Assembly: GCA_004151065.3 (NCBI GenBank)
Contig: NWUY0300013763.1
Span: forward strand, 56,651 to 77,537
Reading direction: 5' to 3'
DNA: 20,887 nucleotides
DNA from: Larix sibirica
Lineage: Eukaryota; Streptophyta; Pinopsida; Pinales; Pinaceae
Shown: piece after piece, positions 8,265-17,776 of the stretch
How the letters are laid out: the number at the start of each line of letters is the position of its first letter
Numbering within the stretch: position 1 is the stretch's first letter
Position numbers and translations under genes: made by a program
Notes under the pieces: generated by a model
The model's database searches: none
Seen by the model: the letters and a program-made list of their open reading frames with translations, nothing else
What the model was told of the DNA's origin: nothing

Positions 8265-11200
8265 CATGAGTAATAATATATTATATTGTATAGGTTCTAA
8301 AACTTTAAAAGTTATTTCATGATATGATAGCTCTATTTCTACACTTTTTACTCCCTCTACTGCGGCCTTGTAGTTGTCCTCCAGAAAATAAGCATTTACG
8401 GATGCTTGTCCAATATAGTGATGGAGATCTTCTTCGATCAGCACGTCCAATTTTATAATATAGTCCAAGTCATCCCTCAATCCATTACGTAGCTCTAGTA
8501 AACGTTGATCCTTGGTAAGCAGCTCATCCATATTTAGGGCCATAGCGAGCTGACATTTTTCATGGATTTGATGAATCCTCTGGTAGAATCCTACACATTT
8601 CTCAATAGATTTAAGGACTTCAACATTTATTCTCCCGCCAGCTTTTATGCAAAACTCAAGGAGTGCCATGTTTAAATTGAGGTCTGCAGTCGTCTTCTGG
8701 GACGAGTGATCAGGGAACTATGTTTTTCCTTCTCTCCATGTCAACTACCTCTTAATATTATTTGCAGTGTTTTAAACAATTTTTGTATGATCCTTAGTGA
8801 TTCTGCAACAATCGCGTTCATCCTTGTTATCAATTGCTTCATCTTGTAGATCTCTTCAGTGAGAAACTCTTGCGAGTGACATATCTTCTCTTGAATTTTG
8901 CATGCATGTTCTTGGAAATGAGTCATGTCTTGTTTCTTATTGTTCGCCAACTCCACCTCTTCTGTCAGAGACTCTTTTTCTTTAACCTGTTCGCCCATCT
9001 GAGCTTTCAACTCTTCAGCCTCTTGATTTGTTGCCGACTCTCTTGTTTCTAATTCACTGATGCGGGCTTCGAAGTCGCTTCTTTCACCTTCCATGATCAT
9101 TAACTGTATAGTCAATGCTTCCTTCTCTGTGTCCATATTCTGACAGTCATTCAGTAATCTATCATTTTCGGCTACTATAGCATCATGTTTCTTTTTCAGC
9201 TCTATTCCCTCTCTTCACGCCTTCACTAAGTTATCTTTTAACTTCATCATTTTCTCCTTATTGCACTCAATGTCATTCAACAGCTTATCAACATTATCTG
9301 CAATGGCTTGTGCAACTACTATGCTCACCGATGCTGTGAACTTAGGGTCTTTGTGAGTGCCCTCCATGATAGTGCTTTCTTGCACAGTGACTAGATCAGG
9401 TTTGGAGCCCATCTTTAATCTCTTCTCTGACCTTCTTGTGATGGTTTTCCTACTCGAATCAAAAACTATTGTGTCCAATTTGACTACTATGTATTGCTTG
9501 GATGGGGTAAACGGTGTGAGTCCGAGCTCTACGAATGGGAGATGTCCCCCGGTAAGCATGACTCTCGATACCCCTGGTGAATCTATATCCATGTCCTGTA
9601 TACTTGGGCCTCCACCTTGGGTTCCTTCTATTTCCACAGCTTCCTTGGACTTATCTTCTTCTTCCTTCTTCTTTTGTTGCTCAGTTGCTTCCCTTTCCTC
9701 TCTTTCTCTTCTTTCTTCTTCAACTTATCTCTTTTATTCCTCTTCTTTTCTTTGTTTATCTTCTTCATCCTTTTGCAACCTCTCGACCTCTTCTCTTTGC
9801 ATCATTTCTGCCTCTTCCTTCAGCTTCTATTTTTCTTCTGCTTTCTACAATAGTTCAACTTCCTCTCTCTGCTTCTGCAATTCTGCCTCTTTTGCAGTAG
9901 TGGCAGCATGACTGGGACCGGAGCTGCTTTTCCGAACAAAACGTTTGTTCGGCTCAGTCATGTTACTTGCTCTTCTGTACACCTCCTCATCTTTCACGAA
10001 GTGATGTGTATATTCATAATGTATCCTGCATGACGCACGATCATCGGCGACCTTCTTGTGGCTGTCATTTCTTACAAATCTCTTCTCCCTAAAATGGAAT
10101 GCTTCCAAATTCTTTATGAAAGATTCGACACCTTTAACCTTGGGAAATTTGTAGGCCCCGATACAAAAGGATAATGGTGGGTAGGAGGCCTTTTTATATT
10201 CATGCAAGAAGCTACAAACTCCATTAATAAACACCTGCCTCGCAGCCTATTTGTGGACTACAAAATCGATTGCATATTTGGGCATTAGATATGGAGGTTT
10301 AGTACCCCCATACATTCTAATATAGGTGCCTTCAGGCGAAAAGTAATAATCCCCGTACTCGTTTATGACTGATATGGCATTGTCATATAAGCAGTTCGGT
10401 TCCTCATTGAAAATCAACCAACACAGAGGAATGATCAACTCTTCAAAGATGAGCTTGTAGTGGCTCGCATATTTGTGGGCCCATGTGATTTGATAGGCCA
10501 CATAGATAGGAGACTCAGCCTGATTCCATATACATCCCAATTTAGAGAATGGGTGTCGAACCAATATGCAATCTATGAGATACGAGGACATGTAGAACTT
10601 CACCTTCTTCTGGGTTAATCCTCTCTATGCTGCTTCTATTATTGATGTCAAGCTATCTGAGACGATGTCCACCCAATTAAACAAAGTGTCATAGAAGGAT
10701 ATATGATATATCAGGGCTCCCAAATTAAGCTTGTATATGTTTCCATTCGCTTTCCCGAAAATTTTGCTTACCATCAAAGCTATAATTCTGAATGGGGTTC
10801 TTAAGCTTTGATTGTCATACTCCCCTCTTGTTTTCAGCCTTAGTTTTTTTCCTGAGATTATCATTTTTTTGGCATACTCAAAGTGGTCCATGTTTACACC
10901 CCTGATCCAGTCTTCGGTCATCATGACCTTGGGAGGTGGTAATTTATACGTTGTTTTATGTGACCCGGATGGAAAGAGGCAAATCCTTCCCCTTTTGTGT
11001 TTTGAGATGATCCTTGCGCTAACATCCCCACGTAAGGCAGGATCCATCCAATGACTTCTGAACAAGGAAACAATTCTGAGTGTGGTTGCTTTGGTGAGGC
11101 TCGATTTCTTAATGTCTTAGTATAACATCATCTCTTCAAGAGATGCCTTAGGTACATTCTGATCTCGAATCATCTGATATAGTTCTGCCCACTTGTATTT

Positions 11201-11347
11201 TGGGGTTATTCTCGTTGTTGCTTTGGTGTCTTCAAACATGGCTTATGTCGTAGTGCTAGCTACTACTTCTACGTCCGAATCTGATTCAGTTGTATTGGAC
11301 TTCCTCTTGGCACTCTTTCTTTGAATTTTCAAATCCTGATGAAACAT
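8265..11347 (-). pseudogene. Longest copy of the unrecognised gene: conserved N-terminal region plus coiled-coil C-terminal half
   Basis: Minus strand. The first half (11347-9928) mirrors the left arm. The second half is unique here: a Glu/Lys/Arg-rich helical stretch (about 9900-9640), a non-coiled segment with VIVVKLD-like KQYIVVKLDTIVFDSSRK and a Lys/Arg cluster (about 9640-9215), a long heptad-rich coiled coil (about 9200-8760), then a helical C-terminal part with KCVGFYQRIHQIHEKC, DELLTKDQRLLEL and ASVNAYFLEDNYKAA (8669-8320). The three big open pieces starting at 10234, 9637 and 9136 share one frame, separated only by stops, so roughly 1000 codons were once continuous. Breaks: stops near 11262, 10625, 10247, 9845 and 9215, frame changes near 11050 and 8745. 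Its 3' end is lost at the junction with the left arm. The function is unknown; a structural or nucleic-acid-associated repeat-borne protein is possible but unproven. Confidence 0.68.
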
Positions 11348-12389
11348 TGAATCTAAGTATGAGCAAGTTTAAATGCCAAAGAGATAGCAGTGAAAAAAAC
11401 ATATGAAAACATCTTTGTTATTATTGCTCATAGGAAAATGAAGTTAAGAAAACATTATTTCCATGATATTGGATGTGTCTTGGTTATGTGCTATATTTCA
11501 AAACAGTACACTGTTGTGTAAAAGTCAATTGAAAGTTCCTGTGAAAATACTTCAAAATATGTTCTCCAAAGATTTCCATAAATTTAGCCAACTACGGTAT
11601 TCATTTTTTTCATATGAATGGTGAAGAGTTTGTTATCAGGTGTGAATGCTTTCGGGGTTATTCTAAAAGCATTTTAATCTTGCGAGGCGAGCGAGTATGG
11701 ATTAGTTTAGAGATAAACTTTTATGTATTCACTATTATGTGGGAATAGTACATTAAAGCTCGGTTGAGTGATGGATAACAACCGATGAGCGAAAACACCA
11801 TTGATAGATCGTCTACGCGTGAAGTACGATATGGGATTAGAATTGATATTGGCCCTGATGGTGTATAACTAACCAGACGACTGAGGACAACCTACCCTTG
11901 TGGTTATAAACGCGAAAATAATGAGCAACCCTAAGAAACCTTGTACACACACCCCAATCCTTCTGCCCATAAGGAACCTAGTCTTGTGAGGTTCATGTCG
12001 GGTGGGAAGATTACGATGATAAGTCGGAGAATGCAAAAATGCACTATTCTCCATGGCAAGATAACCCCACACGCAGTTGTGTCAACTAAAAAAAATATGA
12101 GGGTTGTCGAGGGGTACGACCGGGTGGTAAGTATGGGCCAAGGTAACTGTCCGGACAAGAATAACCCTAGCTATGTGAGATCAAGGCCCCCTCTTATAGA
12201 ACCAGGATACTAGTAACGACTCTAAACCCAACTGGACAACAAAAAACCAATTGGTTTGCCTAAGAAACAATATATCACGACGACGTGGATAAATCGACGG
12301 TGAGAAAAGAAAAACTGTCTCATATAAGAGGCAAAATGCCCAATTAAAAACAATGCCATTTTAAAATGGAACTTAAAGACATGACGTGG

Positions 12390-12535
12390 CCTTCCTGTTA
12401 ATTGCAGAGTGGTCATGAGGACAAATAGCGTTGACAGTCCAGTAGTTGGTAGAGAAAAAATTCGCGAGAACGACGTTAGCAAAATGTTAACAAAAAATAT
12501 TTGTTTTCCCTTTATATAACATTGGGAACCCTAGT
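12390..12535 (-). promoter_or_regulatory. Inward promoter and leader of the right arm
   Basis: Minus-strand mirror of the left-arm promoter: AACCCTAG (plus) near 12527-12534 and TTATATAAAGG at about 12519-12509. The matching splice donor is changed from GT to GA at 12394-12393, so the leader intron would not splice in the same way. Transcription would again run toward the centre, facing the left-arm promoter. Confidence 0.48.
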
Positions 12536-12744
12536 CATTAATGCAAATGGGAAAAGTTGGTGGGGTCATTAAATCATGGAGCCTGTTTTTACGCGAAAAT
12601 TGATGCTGTACAGATTTGCCGCTGACGTTTCGACGTGACTCACCTATTAGCAGCGAAACGCATCGGCATCATTTGCCATTCTACGCCTATGTCAACGTCT
12701 TTTGGCCAGTTTGCGACGAAGTTTCATTGGACTTATTCTATTTC

Positions 12745-12810
12745 GAAGCGACTCATCCATTACTCCAATCTTTTGGAGACGGTCTCCAAAAATCTCCAGC
12801 GACGCATTTC
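12745..12810. repeat. Right-arm-only insert with a perfect 21-bp palindrome
   Basis: About 66 bp here has no counterpart in the left arm. It contains half-sites TTTTGGAGAC (12771-12780) and GTCTCCAAAA (12782-12791) around one central G, a perfect hairpin. The insert also has a GCATTTCGGCATCACTTC stretch related to the flanking repeat material, so it is probably an extra, diverged repeat unit rather than foreign DNA. Confidence 0.55.
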
Positions 12811-13110
12811 GGCATCACTTCTTATCTTGTAGCGAAACGCATCGAGCTCTTCCCACTGTCGCGCCAAGCAATTCTTTCGTCGGCGTCCTATCGGCACCCT
12901 TTGTGTTTCTCGCCGACGTGTTTTGGCTACTCTCCCACCTTCATGCTGAAATGTGTTGGGACAACTTAGTGAGTTGCTCTAACTCGTAAGACTTCGCAAA
13001 AAAAAATTCAAGTGTCCGACGTGATTTTTTAAAACGCTCAGACCATTTCGGCGCCTTTAGGCAAGTTGCTCCCACTCTCGAAACTCTGAAAAAGTCTAAG
13101 TGTCCGACGA

Positions 13111-13266
13111 AACTCGACGTGTTACTCCGAAATAGTTTTCTTGCTAAGCAAATTGATCACGACCCTGACCGTTTCAACGTGGCTCAGTGAGTCGCTCTGA
13201 AATAGTTTTTTTTACTAAGAAAACCATCACTACTCCGACCGTTTCAGCGCAACTCGGCGAGTTATG
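13111..13266 (-). repeat. Terminal units of the right arm: about 70-bp repeats with a 13-bp palindrome
   Basis: Palindrome copies start at 13251 (AACTCGGCGAGTT), 13181 (GGCTCAGTGAGTC) and 13111 (AACTCGACGTGTT), again exactly 70 bp apart, mirroring the left end. Beyond 13266 another partial, degenerate unit (CGACCATTTCGGCG) is visible to about 13290, so the true outer end may lie slightly further out. Confidence 0.72.
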
Positions 13267-13299
13267 TCGACCATTTCGGCGAAAAAAGATGAGTTGCAC

Positions 13300-15640
13300 T
13301 TGGTCCAAAACTTTCCTCTTTTACTTATTTGCAGGAAAAAATTATAAATAAAAAAAAGTACTAAACCCTCTACGATGAGCCAAACTCTAAGTAAACCTAA
13401 AAAATAGAAGGAGGGGCCCTACAATTTTAAGAAAATTTTGGGGATATGGTTGCAGTAGCAACACACATGTATAAACCATTAAAAACATACATCATGGGCT
13501 AAAATCGTTCCTACTGTAGACTTCCACAACCATGTTTGCAACATTATTACCTTTTAGCTAATATTATTTGTTTATAACTATATATTTAGGTTTACATTTG
13601 CAAAATTTTATTTTCCATTAAAATAATATGTTTTATTGAACTAAGTTAATAAGTTGCAAGTTGCACTTTTTCTAGCTTTAATATTCTTTGTTTAGGTTAA
13701 TAAGTTGTTTTTCTAGCTTTAATATTCTTTGTTTATAACTATGTATTTANCTAGAAGCATTCACAAAGTTAAATGAATGTTATTTCTCCAAGGGTCCAAT
13801 CAAATCATTGATCTACAACCTACAAGAATGCACCATGTCAAATCCATCAAAATATTTAATGATTAGTATCATATCTTGAAATGTCAGGACACTGGTTAAT
13901 ATATCCTTTCAATTGCTCAAAGGATTGCCAACAATGTGTTGGTTCACTAGTGGGTTGGAAGATTGTTAATCTATCCAGCAGGATTCTATTCTCGTTGTGA
14001 TCTACCCCACCCATATGGAATGAAATTCAAAGGAATGAGACTAGGTGCAACTCTTGGGCTGTATAATTATCCCTCAAACCTATGGGAATGTTTCGTGAGG
14101 CACTTACCCCAAAATAAAAATAAAAATTTTATATTCTCTTTAAAATACTTTGGATTAATTTCTTAAGAACAGAAGAATACATTCCGCTTCTTATTCCACA
14201 TCTTATTTTATCAAGTCCCTTTTACAGCATATTCTATCTCTAGCTAAATGTAGTGTTTAAGGTTAGAGCTGCATAAAATATATATCCAAAGACATTTGGA
14301 TGGTATTCTAGAGAAGCCACAAAGGTATTTCAAACGTAGAACTCCAACACTCATGCCTTCAGGCTTCAACTAAGACTTGTATTTTCAGCTCAGGATCAAA
14401 CGCAGGAATCTACATTCTTACGGGGGCTTGATAGGTCTACATTAGCCACCTACCAATTTCAATTGTTACAATGTCGTCAGTAACTTCCACCTCTAATTAC
14501 ATACATAAGTTCCACGATTCTGGAGATTTTTCTCCACAAATTTCTCTTCCCGAGAAATCAATTGAATTCATTTAATGGATTTTTACATTATGTGATGCTA
14601 TACTAAGTTTAGATAGTAGCTTGAGAAGAAACTATAGAGCTTCCGGTGGCGGGTATTCCCAATTTCCCACTGAATATTGATAAATTTCAAGCATGCTTTC
14701 AGTGAAACATTCAATTACCAAACCTATCAAACAATTCGAGCTGATAATCAAAGTCTGAGCGAACTAGTATTTGATCACATGTTTCATATCCCAATGGATC
14801 ACACATATATCTATCTATCTATCTGTAATTTTAGGATATTGATTTCACCCAAATTCAGTTATTACTTGAAGCTACATTTCTGTATAGAACATGAAGGAAA
14901 ACAATGACAATCTATCAAATTGTGTGTACCAGAAACAAAGTGAAACATTGAATCGTGTGTATCATAAATGTTGGTTATTCTTATGATTTTTTACCCTTTG
15001 AGGTCCATTTTACCATGAACCAACATGTAGTCGCAACTGCATGTAACAATTAACAAGGGAGAGGGTAATTCAATGACGGGTCACTATTGGGTAGCTGGAG
15101 ATGTACAAAGGAGTTAATTCATTCATTAACACCAGCGTCTACTCTAGTCTCTAGCCACTTGGTTAATGAAAGTTGAGCCGTCCAAAAGTGAGTTGTCAGC
15201 ATGGCTGCATCAACATGACACCACATAGAATGGTCGATTCGTCGGGATTTGGGAAATGGAACAAGATTTACCCTCAGGTCTTGAGTAGCTAGGCCTCTAG
15301 TTGGATCACAAAAACTTGAAGTAATGACATTTTATTTAAAAATATTAACCATCAAAAACACATTTTCAGTCATTCCTTGCCCATTTAGGAAGACGACTCC
15401 ATAAAATATTCAACTATATATGACTAGCAAAATGCCCGTCAAATTCCAACCCTGATCCTGCCTATGTTTATATGTACACATATATACAGAAACATTCATT
15501 ATTCATGAATAATGTCGACACAAGGCACAATTAAGATTGTACTTGAAAGGGAATTCAATTAATGTAATTGACAAATTAACGCCCATTAGTGGCCAAACTC
15601 AACAAATGGAACTATCAAAAGTACAATATAAAATAAAGTG
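13300..15640. other. AT-rich spacer without a recognisable gene
   Basis: No reading frame here resembles a known family. The longest plus-strand frame (13963-14166) starts at TTG, and its sequence (YPAGFYSRCDLPHPYGM) is not recognised. The stretch contains a 51-bp imperfect tandem duplication (13644-13736), a short (TATC)n tract at 14809-14824, and nothing else I can support. Confidence 0.6.
13644..13736. repeat. Imperfect 51-bp tandem duplication
   Basis: GTTAATAAGTTG followed by TTTTTCTAGCTTTAATATTC occurs twice, starting at about 13644 and 13695; the second copy lacks about 9 bp. The tail TTTGTTTATAACTAT is also found upstream at about 13568. Confidence 0.75.
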
Positions 15641-15644
15641 AGCA

Positions 15645-15748
15645 TTGGGAGTGCCACGTCATCTTATAAGGAACTGATATAGTAAAAGGAAAAGACAAAA
15701 GATTATTCTTCCTTTGTTGCTTCGCTGAGAGAACATTCCCACCGTAAG
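15645..15748 (+). promoter_or_regulatory. Promoter and leader-like stretch without a recognised gene
   Basis: GCCACGTCATC (ACGT core, like ABRE or TGACG sites) is followed by CTTATAAGG (TATA-like), a pyrimidine-rich start (TTCTTCCTTTGTTGCTTCG) and ACC|GTAAGGG, a fair splice donor at about 15744. This order looks like the 5' end of a plant gene with an untranslated first exon. No coding exon was found in the following 1.8 kb, so it is either a relic or chance. Confidence 0.3.
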
Positions 15749-15946
15749 GGTTTTTTAGTTCCTTCTAAATTTTGAGTTGTTTATGGCCTTGTTGTTGACG
15801 GTTTTAATTGATATTGTTCTGCAATATGCCTCCGTTTGAAAAAAAATGGTTTTTTAGTTCCTTCTAAATTTTGAGTTGTTTATGGCCTTGTTGTTGACGG
15901 TTTTAATTGATATTGTTGTGCAATATGCTTTCGTTTGAAGAAAATT
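15749..15946. repeat. 99-bp tandem duplication
   Basis: Two nearly identical units start at 15749 and 15848 (each begins GGTTTTTTAGTTCC and runs to GTTTGAA plus an A-rich tail). Only a few bases differ, so the duplication is recent. Confidence 0.92.
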
Positions 15947-16045
15947 GTCTTTTTTTAAGTAAAAAGTAGGAAATCAGAATTTGAACATATATGAAATTGT
16001 CTTTTTTTTAAAGTAAAAGTAGGAAATCAGAATTTGCAACATATA
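15942..16045. repeat. 52-bp tandem duplication
   Basis: Units starting at 15942 and 15994 both contain AAATTGTCTTTTTTT, GTAGGAAATCAGAATTTG and ACATATATGA, with small differences in the T and A runs. It directly follows the 99-bp duplication. Confidence 0.85.
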
Positions 16046-16244
16046 TGAACATATATGATATTATGAAGGCTTGTTTTGTCAATTTAGATGTACAACATAA
16101 CACTAAATCAATTTTTTTAATTATAAAATTGTTGAAATTATATAACTTGAATTTGATTAAGGCATGTATAAACTATTAAGGTGTAGATTTTTATGTTATC
16201 TAGTAAAATTAATTTAAGCAAACTACTATATAAATTTTCGAGAG

Positions 16245-16312
16245 AGAATTGAATCAACATGTCCTCATGGAAATATATGAAGAATTGAATCAAGATGTTC
16301 TCATGGAAATAT
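16245..16312. repeat. 36-bp tandem duplication
   Basis: AGAATTGAATCAACATG followed by CTCATGGAAATAT starts at 16245 and recurs at 16281 with two substitutions. Confidence 0.8.
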
Positions 16313-17600
16313 TGGTTAAAATACTCCAATGTATGAAACATTATGGAGGTCATCCATTCAAGCAATTACTCATAAATATAACATGGGAGTTGTGGTGTAT
16401 GTAGAACAAATTATAATGAAAGCTGATTGGTTTCCAAAGCACAGAGTTTTGTTCTCATTCAAATTTTCAATTGTTCTTCATCTTTTTTTATCATCTTTAT
16501 TTTTATATTGCAATGAGATATTTATTTGTAGCGTAAGGAATTTTCCATTAATATTAGTTTATTTTTGAACATCTTTCACTATTAATATTTTAGGTACTCA
16601 ACTTTTTACCTAAATTTATGATACTTGTGATAGAAAATCCAAACTTTTTGCAGGAAGGATACAAGAAAAAAGCATGACAATGCTAGTAGTATGGTATTTG
16701 AAATTTACATAATCACAGAAATTTAAAAAAAAAAAAAATGATTCTAAAAAATGTGAACAATCAACACTTTCAAAAGGATGGATGTATGTTAATGATTGTG
16801 GTTATACTTAGGTGAATATTTGTTAAGGTCTTAGAACTTGTTTTCTTCTAGAATAAATTCCTATTTACATAGTTCTCTCTAGAGGACATGGTGAACCTAT
16901 ACAATTGAAATTCTTGTTCTATTGTGTAGACACAGAACTCAATTGTGCACTGCAAGTGGTTGGAGCACAACATTGATACAATCATATCATGTCCAAAATT
17001 GATATTCTTTATCTAATCAAATGTTACCATCTAGCCATTGGTCAAACAATGCATCTAATAGCCATGCTTTTCCTTGTCCTCACACATCAAAAAAATAGCC
17101 AAAGCCACATATGAATGTTAGTGTCTTCTACAAGTCTTTTCCAAATCCATAAAAAGAATCTTTTACAAAAACTGATAGTAATATTTCATTAATTAACACA
17201 CTACAAGAGAAGAAATGTTTGCATCCAAGGTGCAAGCATAAAAGAAAGCAACCATATGATGATGATTACACATTAGTATATTGTTAATACTTTCTTTCAT
17301 ATAGTTAGATGGCTACTCATCTTTCAATAAAAAACTATTTTATCAACCTCTCACATAACACGTGTGATGATGAGATATTAAATAACACTTTTAATTTCTC
17401 TCTATATTAACCCAAACTCCTTTTATTTAACCCCTACCAATACCTATATAGATGTAATTTGTACTTTAAAATTTGTATTATAAAAGCTATTATTTTCTCC
17501 ATTCATAAAGTTCAACATTGTAAATAAAATTGTAATCGATGAACTAAACGAAAATCAAAGTATACGATATATCCGCTGGAGGGTATAATAACGTTGGAAA
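16313..17600. other. AT-rich spacer, nothing recognised
   Basis: No frame of recognisable family. The plus-strand frame 16329-16568 is Phe/Leu-rich low-complexity translation of T-rich DNA. A poly-A tract lies at about 16726-16738. This is the 3' side of the RING-H2 gene on the minus strand, so part of it may be its downstream region. Confidence 0.5.
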
Positions 17601-17617
17601 GATTAGGGTTTTATTGG

Positions 17618-17776
17618 TGAGCGAGTGCACTGAGATATGGATTACGAACTGGAGATGGAGATGGTGAGGGAGTATACACTGATCGACGGCAAAGAGGACA
17701 GTGCAATGAGATATGCATTAGGAACTCAAAGATGGTGAGGGAGTGCAATGAGATATGCATTAGGAACTCAAAGATA
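17618..17776 (-). repeat. Duplicated tail of the RING-H2 gene in its 3' flank
   Basis: Sequence encoding CPLCRRSVYTPSPSP, with its flanks, recurs 193 bp downstream of its place in the gene (GTATACACTGATCGACGG at 17672 and 17865). A module GTGCAATGAGATATGCATTA plus GGAACTCAAAGAT is also repeated here (about 17701 and 17739), with a more diverged version at about 17628. The downstream copy lies after the stop and holds only the last Cys pair of the RING, so it cannot form a domain alone. Confidence 0.85.

Larger units (their letters stand above)
4907..13266. mobile_element. 8.4-kb inverted-repeat (foldback-like) locus: two 3.35-kb arms around a 1.66-kb centre
   Basis: The left arm (4907-8264) matches the reverse complement of the right arm (9928-13266) over its whole length: terminal units, promoter, 5' leader, intron-like stretch and the first part of a gene. 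In one hand-aligned stretch of about 177 bp the arms differ at roughly 17 sites, so about 90% identity there; indels are scattered. Arm similarity stops sharply at 8264/9928 (inner) and 4907/13266 (outer); the right outer end has a further degenerate unit to about 13290. No clear target-site duplication was found. It could be a foldback transposon, two copies inserted tail to tail, or an inverted duplication of one gene copy. No reverse transcriptase, integrase or transposase was found inside. Confidence 0.85.
9928..13266 (-). repeat. Right arm of the long inverted repeat
   Basis: Mirror image of the left arm, read on the minus strand from 13266 inwards. It has the same order of terminal units, promoter (about 12521-12511), leader, intron-like stretch and gene start near 11347. 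It carries about 66 bp (about 12745-12810) that the left arm lacks. Unlike the left arm, its gene copy is not interrupted at the inner end but runs on into the centre. Confidence 0.88.

Noticed and set aside
9357-9911. Plus-strand frame of 184 codons rich in Ser, Phe and Leu
   Set aside because: It is the reverse of the Glu/Lys-rich coiled-coil coding sequence on the minus strand, whose frame is colinear with neighbouring conserved segments.
4907-13266. LTR retrotransposon interpretation
   Set aside because: The repeats are inverted rather than direct. No primer-binding site, polypurine tract, reverse transcriptase, protease or integrase was found.
13963-14166. Possible small protein (YPAGFYSRCDLPHPYGM)
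   Set aside because: It has a TTG start, a Lys/Asn-rich end in AT-rich DNA, and no recognised family.
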